Shown here: one piece after another, positions 57,991 through 64,000 of the stretch
Layout of the letters: each line of letters begins with the position of its first letter
How positions within the stretch are numbered: position 1 is the first letter of the stretch
DNA from: Climacteris rufus
Taxonomy: Eukaryota; Chordata; Aves; Passeriformes; Climacteridae
Assembly (NCBI GenBank): GCA_013398175.1
Contig: VZRZ01004297.1
Coordinates: forward strand, 124,001 to 188,000
Direction of reading: 5' to 3'
DNA: 64,000 nt
The notes under the pieces: generated by a model
What the model saw: only the letters and a program-made list of their open reading frames with translations
Told to the model about the DNA's origin: nothing
Database searches by the model: none
Translations under genes and position numbers: made by a program

Positions 57991-58659
57991 GGTCTGTGCT
58001 GCTTGTAGCACTCCCCTCCTCCACACACCGTGTTCACAGGGTTTGAGTGTGCTGGAAAGCAAACCCTTACCTGTGGCTGGCTGGTGATCACCCACAGGAG
58101 CTGCAGATGGGAAACAGGGCTGCTCTGGGCTTAAAAAGGCACAAGCAACCCAAGCCAGCATGGAGGCTACAAGTGCTGAGGCTGTGTGCCTCTGGGCTGT
58201 GCCTATTAGATATACATGACCCTGCTGTTTGTGGGACACTGTGTGTGTACCAGAGAAGTGACTGGGCTGACGTGTGACTGGCTCTGCCTCATAGCAAACA
58301 CAGAGAAATCAGAGCCTATACCTACATCTCCTACGAATGAGACACAAATCTTTCCCTCTTCAGCTCTCCAACCAGCCCTGCTCTGATGTTTTTCATTGCA
58401 CAGCTCTTTCAGGTGGGAAACAATGGCATTTTCTACCCCCTGGAAAAGCTGTGGTCTCCCCTCATGCCAGGGCTTGCTGCCTTGCCCAAGGATATCGTAC
58501 AAGGTTCTCTGCTCTTCAAGCTGGAAATCATTTTTGGTTCTCTGCTTCTCTGGCAGGGCCCATTGCACGCAAATCGTTGTCCACTTGAAATATACCTTGG
58601 GCATTTTTATCTGGCTTTCTGGGAGCTCAGAAACATGTTTTTCTGCCTGCTTCTAGGAT
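57991..58659. other. Gene-free stretch with overlapping open frames
   Basis: Frames of 132 codons (58206-58604, -), 92 codons (58386-58664, +) and 86 codons (58396-58656, +) overlap. I recognise no domain in any of them and call no gene, though an unannotated exon cannot be excluded. Confidence 0.45.
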
Positions 58660-58850
58660 TTTGACATGAAGCTGTTTATTTGAGATGTAGAAATGGAAAT
58701 CTCATCCTCACGAGTCACTCTGGAATTTTCCTCCAAAGATCAGGGAAAGCAATCATTAATATGGGGCATCATTTATAGCTCTATGCAGAATAATCTTCCA
58801 AGCTCTCTGGCAGCTATGAATTGGAAAACAATAAAGACCATTACTAGAGG
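58660..58850. other. AT-rich island, possible conserved non-coding element
   Basis: Includes AATCATTAATATGGGG near 58751 and CATTTATAGCTC near 58770, then AAACAATAAAGACCATTAC. Non-repetitive AT-rich DNA that ends at a T run and an AAAC repeat. Function is not shown. Confidence 0.25.
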
Positions 58851-58861
58851 GCTCTTTTTTT

Positions 58862-58884
58862 AAAACAAACAAACAAACAAAAAA
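58862..58884. repeat. (AAAC)n simple repeat
   Basis: About four AAAC units followed by an A run. Confidence 0.85.
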
Positions 58885-61559
58885 CCCCAAAAATGTTCTT
58901 TGATACATTGTCTAGCTCTCAGAAAAGCAGGCAGCAAATTGAAAATCTCTCTCAGAAAACGCATACAGCACGATTCCAAATTCCTAAGGTTTTGTTGGGG
59001 TTTTTTTTCCATGCCCTGACATCTTCCCTGAGTAGTGCCAATAAAAGAAGAGACTTTGGTTAATGTGCTTTGCAAAGCTTCCTCTGGGGAAACAGCAACT
59101 GTGAACAAATGTTCACTTCCAGGGAGGGCTCCAAGGCTGCTGCAGCTGCCCCTGGGCACCTCGGCTCAGCCAAACACGAGCCCTGTGCACGCAGAGCTGG
59201 GGCTCACCCTGGCTCTCCTGGTGCTGCCACACTTGGAGCACTTCTGGAGGTTCACTCCCTGCTTGCTGCTGAGATTTTCCTGATTCATTCTGAAATACAG
59301 TCAGATCATGCTGCAAGCTGCAGCACAGAGAGATTTGATTTGATTGTGTAGACTCACAGTCCCTCTTTCCAGCTTTGGACCAGATCCCTACACATTTTGC
59401 TGCACGTGATGGTGCCATGGGCTGAGTATTTGGGCGCTCTTGCAGCTCTGGCCCATCACACTTGGGCACGTGGCCAGAAACCCTCACTCACCATGCTGGT
59501 GAGTTAGGGTTTAATTTAACCTAAACAGCTTTAAAACGTGAACACTGGTGAGAAAATAAAACTAACTGTGTGTGGCTACTAGAGGATCCCTACCTGACTG
59601 TAGTAAGTAAACATGCTCATGGTCAGCTCAACATCCTGTTATTCAATAAGAAACTAGATATCATAATGAGATGATGTGAATTGATGTGATGAATGACAGC
59701 AGGGGGGCTGCGTTGCAGAGCACTTGGAAGGGCACCTCGGCCTGTCTTTGAATGGAGTCTCCTGCTGAGATTTCATTCTCTTCTTTGAAAGCATTAATAG
59801 CCTCACAACAGCACTTGTCCATGCTTGAAGGAAAAACAAATGAGTTTCAGAGAGGAAGAGGGGCAAAATACAAAAGGCAGCTTGTATTTCCTGGCTGGTT
59901 GTTTTGGTCAATTTGATTTCCTCTTACTGCACTTTACTACAGTGTCCTCGAATCCTTACAGTGTCTTTAGAACACTTCTTAAAAGCTTTTTTTTTTGTCA
60001 TACTGCAATTGCCATCGCTAGGATGGCTTTCTGGAGCCAAAGGCATCTCATGCTAGCTTTGCTTCCATCTCTCTTCCCCTCCCCAGCTTTGCACTGGGAG
60101 AAATCTCTGGGAAACCATTGTTCCCTTGGCCTCCCTCCTGCCCTCCTTCCACCCAACAGCTCCTAAACCATCCCTGTGGTTCCCACTAGGCCCACACTAG
60201 GGAGAAACTCCCAATACTGAGGTATGATTCTACTTCTTTGTGCTTTAAATATGTCTAAGTCTTCTGGTATTAAATTGCCCTCCCCAGGAGCAGCAGGTTT
60301 TTTTTCTGTAGCATCACCCCACCTGCAGCCAGACACCACCAGGAGCAGGTTCTACCTACCCAGCCAAGTGCTTTGGACCAGAGTTAAACTCTGGCCCTGT
60401 GCCCCTGGCTTTCCCCATCAGCCCTGGCTGGCTAAGTCAAGCCCAGGAGCAGGATGGACAGGAAAGGAGAATCATACCCTGCAGATCCCAGGCTGAGTAT
60501 GAGGGGGTAAGTGTCTATGTCCCAGAAAGCTTCATTATTTATCTAGCACAAGCTGGAAAGGAGGGCTACCAAAATTACTGCAGAGAGCCTGTCATACAAG
60601 GATGACAGGATGTGAGGATGCAAGGCCCGTGATGCAGAATCCATGTGCCTGGAGGCATTCATAGCTCAGAGGCCAACAGTAAGGAGGAGGAGGGGAAGAA
60701 TAGCTGTGGAATTTCCTCAGGCCCTGTGGCTGTCCCTGCCATGGGTACCCAGGCCAGCCGGTTTTCCTGTTGATGCCAGAGCTCCCAGCTCCCCAGCGGC
60801 TCCCAGGCACAGGAAAAGCCCTGCTGAGGGCACAGCCTGTGCAAAAGCAGGTTTGGCACTGGGAAAGAATGGAGCATTTCCAGAGCAGATTAAATCTTCC
60901 AAGACTTTGAGCTGCCGGTTTGAAGAAGCCTACGCATTTTGCAAGTTTTTAGAGTCTTAGAACTTGGTCTAATTTAAGCAAATTGGCACATCCTTAGCAC
61001 TAGAGAGATCCTTCTGCTAAGTTTTGTCCTCTGCAGCAAAGTATAAGGAATAGAGAATTACTCAATATAGTGTTTGGGAAAAAAATGTTTGCATGGGCAG
61101 AGCAGCATTTTTTTTTTTTTCCAAAGCTGAAGCGGTGGGGCTTTTCATTACTCTCTCAGCAGTGGCCACTCTACATGGAAAGTTTCATTCTGAATGGCTA
61201 AAGTCTGGCAAAGCATCAAGCAGCTGAGACAGACTCTAAAATAGTGGAAAGTCGTGGGCAGGCTTCACAACAGGCAGTGCCTTTAACTCACAGCCCTGAC
61301 TGCATCAGACATCCGGATGAGCATGTGTAAGATATGAGGATCTGCTGGTGAAACAGCATCTGGGAAGTTTTCCCTCTTGTTGTCTCAACTAAGGATTGCA
61401 GAGGGATGAGAACCAGCTTACAGGCTCTGGGGTTGATGTGGAAATTGCCACTTCCACCTAACATCTGCAGTCTCCAGCACAAGCCAAACGTGCAGCTGGA
61501 CCTGAGGCAGCCCCTGTGCAGCCCTGGCATGAGGTGGGGCTGGAGAAAGCCTCGTCTCT
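58885..61559. other. Gene-free stretch
   Basis: No supported gene. Frames of up to 124 codons (59113-59487, -) overlap plus-strand frames. A T13 run lies at 61108-61120. No transposon was recognised before the CR1 tail. Confidence 0.55.
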
Positions 61560-61661
61560 GTGAGCAATCTAGTGGTCTTTGTCTTCTGACCTGTAACAGT
61601 AGATCTTGATGGTCTTTGACATCTTTACCAATCTAAATGATTCTGTGATTCTGTGACTGTC
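61560..61661 (+). mobile_element. Short, diverged CR1 LINE tail
   Basis: The last hundred bases of a CR1 copy on the plus strand: a degraded CAATCTAGTGG block, a diverged GATCTTGATGGTCTTTGACA 3' UTR segment where CR1 usually has TTGATGATCTTTAAGGTCCC, then CTAAATGATTCTGTGATTCTGTGA as the tail. The left boundary is uncertain. It is the most diverged of the three tail-bearing short copies. Confidence 0.8.
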
Positions 61662-64000
61662 ACAGGAGCAAATCCAGCACATGTGTGTCCATAGGGCTCC
61701 GCAACAGGATTTTTCCATCCCACATTCTGTGTATCTGCCAGTCCTCTGAGCTTGTAGACAGACCCTGATGCTGCTGAGCTGGCCACCAAGGGTGTAATTT
61801 TTAGCCCCACATACTGCTGGATTTAGTTTGCTCCCACAGGGAGATGTCCTCTGACAACCTGAACACACAGGTCTAGGCTGAGGCCACCAGGTGCAGAGTC
61901 CTACTGCCACAAACAGGGCTGGCACATGGCTGAAACCTCTGTGGGCAAGGACTTCTTTGTATGGCCATTTTTAAAAGCTCCTGGCCATTTTCACCCAGGT
62001 GCATGCAAACCAAAACATGGATGTTTTCCCCTGGGAAGAGGGGAAGAGCTGCTGGCCAGGCTGAGCCCATCACAGGCACCCTGCCCAGCTTGTTAGGCAG
62101 CAAAGCCGTCAGAAAGCGTTCAAGTGTTCTTCCACTCTCACGTTTCTCTTGGCCACTTGGTTCCCCTTATTTTAGCTTTGTTTGAACAATCTCCTTGGTA
62201 ACTGGAGACAGAAGCAGAATTTTTTCATCCTCCTCATCGGATTGGTTTCCTGCCTATCTTGGCACTGGGAGGGATCCTTAGCAAATGTGTGTTTGCTCTT
62301 GTGCTCCCACCAGAGGCCTTAGCCCCATGGATCACTGGGGACTTCAGGAGACCTTCAGGTATCTCTTTGAAAGGGCTTTTATACACAGAGTTTCAGCTGA
62401 GAGGGATGTATTTCACAGTTTCACTTATTTGGCAGTACACCGGTGGTGTGCCAGTCACAGTGTGAATGGTGGCTGAAATGTGGGCTGAATATGTTCCTGA
62501 CCTCCAGTGTGTCCAGCAACAGGGAAACTGGACTGGAATGGCCCTTGTCAGGGTGCTGCAGCTGCCTGGAGTGGCAAAACCCTTCTACAGGGGCAGAGAA
62601 TGGCTCCTTGCTGTGGCAGCACCCTCCACCCCAGGCCCCACAGCCCTGCACCTCTTCTAGCACCTGCCTGAGGACATTGGGGTCCTTCCATCTTTTGGGA
62701 GCAGTTCCAGTGCCTGTGAGGGTAAGGGCATTAATCACTGGCAATTCCTAAAGACTCAGACATGTTTGAAAAGACAGGGGAAAAATCCCATCTCAACTGA
62801 CACATTTCTTCTGCCCTCTGGAGGTGGAAGTCCTTGAAAAGGAAGAGGGGGGAAAAAAACCTCAAACAAACAACTATCAAGCTGTCTGAAGGCCTGGATG
62901 TGCTGGAGACAGTGAGGAACCCCACTGCTGGCACTCAACCCAACACATGCTTTTTCTTGGCCAGAGCCATCCCCAAAGGATGGAAATAGCAGTGTTAAAA
63001 CACCAAGCAGCACTTTCAGTGCAGAGTTGAGATTTGGGGGTCATTTGTTGACTTAATGGTCGAAACAGTGTCACTAAAGCAGCATTGCCCCAGCAGCAGC
63101 TCCTCTCTGGGGGTGCTCAGGAGTTCTTTATGGGGCATGATCTGAGTTTGTTTGTTTTATCCCTGGGTAGAAAGGATAAGAATGCTGGATCTGCATCACC
63201 TCCCTTGCAGGGCTTGCTTTGTGGCATGGTGACAGCATGGCATGGCACTGGGGTGTAGCTCTCACCTCGGGTTTCAGTCTTCAGAAATGAGCATCCTTCA
63301 TGTTTCAAGGCTATATAATGGCAGCATTTCTCCTGCTGGTATCCAGAGACTTCATGTGTTTTATACCATCAGGTCACCCCTGATACTGTTCCAGCACGGG
63401 GGATTTGCCAAAGGGAGTCTGGATGAGGAGTGAACTCTGCAGCCAGTCATTTAAATTGTTAAAATGTGGGCATTCCACCTGAACCTCCCTAGAACCCTGA
63501 CAGGAGATGACCTACAGCTTCTTCCAATAAAAGTTCAGTGTGACACTACTGTGCAAGCCTTGAAATCAGCCACCTGCACCCTTTGCTGGGCAAGGAATGA
63601 TAAATGTGGTGATGGTGAAGTGCCTATTCCTGCCAGACCGTCAGCAGGCTTTGATCCTGCAGCTGGGTCACCACACCAAGAATTTTGGAGGAGTGTCTGG
63701 AAAAGTAGGGCCTGATCCTTGGAGGCACCAAACACGAGGAGTCAGACATGTGCCTGGCTGAGCAGGAAGTTAAAATGATGTTGGATGCTGCTCTTGAAAG
63801 CAGACCTGCACATTCCATATTGGTGTTTGCCCTTTGAATTCTTGTGGCATGCCCTCTGCTGTCACTGAGCATTCCTCATCTTCTCCTTCTCTTCCCATGT
63901 GCAGCTGCTTTTCCAGCAGCAGAACTGGTTGGCAGCAGCCCTGGCAGAGTGGCAGGGCACAGTCAAGGCTCCTTGTGAAGTGTCTTCCCAAGCAAGAAGG
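61662..64000. other. Gene-free stretch, right end
   Basis: No supported gene, RNA or transposon. The longest frames are 118 codons (61569-61925, -, beginning in the CR1 tail) and 107 codons (62421-62744, -), overlapped by plus-strand frames and without recognisable domains. Confidence 0.55.

Overview
The window looks like avian nuclear DNA. The strongest evidence is several copies of the bird LINE family CR1 (chicken repeat 1), recognised by the characteristic 3' tail of short ATTCTATG/ATTCTGTG-like repeats and, in one copy, by the C-terminal half of the CR1 reverse transcriptase. There are no Alu/B1/L1-type mammalian repeats, no recognisable retroviral LTRs and no prokaryotic gene organisation. 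The species cannot be fixed from this sequence.

I find no protein-coding gene, tRNA, rRNA, snRNA or known microRNA that I can support. All open frames are short (longest 265 codons). The longest lie in GC-rich patches where several frames on both strands are open at once, which is what low stop-codon density gives by chance. The window is best read as a gene-poor intergenic or intronic stretch.

Layout: 1-2659 unique-looking DNA; 2660-3340 an old, badly decayed CR1/L3-like LINE fragment (+); 3341-11561 unique DNA with one 13-bp perfect hairpin; 11562-11739 a CR1 3' end (-); 11740-21548 unique DNA with a polypyrimidine tract and a TAA microsatellite; 21549-22405 the longest CR1 (-), holding broken ORF2; 22406-32487 unique DNA with CA and TG microsatellites; 32488-32684 a CR1 3' end (+); 32685-61559 the longest stretch, with a TTCC/TGCCTTCC compound microsatellite, a 13-bp minisatellite, a cluster of hairpins near 54.2 kb and several A-rich tracts; 61560-61661 a short CR1 tail (+); 61662-64000 unique DNA.

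Interspersed in the otherwise featureless DNA are AT-rich islands (about 150-430 bp), dense in TAAT/ATTA cores, with few simple repeats. By composition they resemble vertebrate conserved non-coding elements. The best are 39850-40040 (AT-rich yet keeping six CpGs in 80 bp), 29830-30260, 43740-44170 and 33430-33760. Transposon content that I can recognise is only about 3 percent. Together this suggests a regulatory gene desert or large intron of a developmental gene, but that is inference: no alignment could be run. I found no convincing undescribed system; the most unusual structure is the palindrome cluster at 54119-54304.
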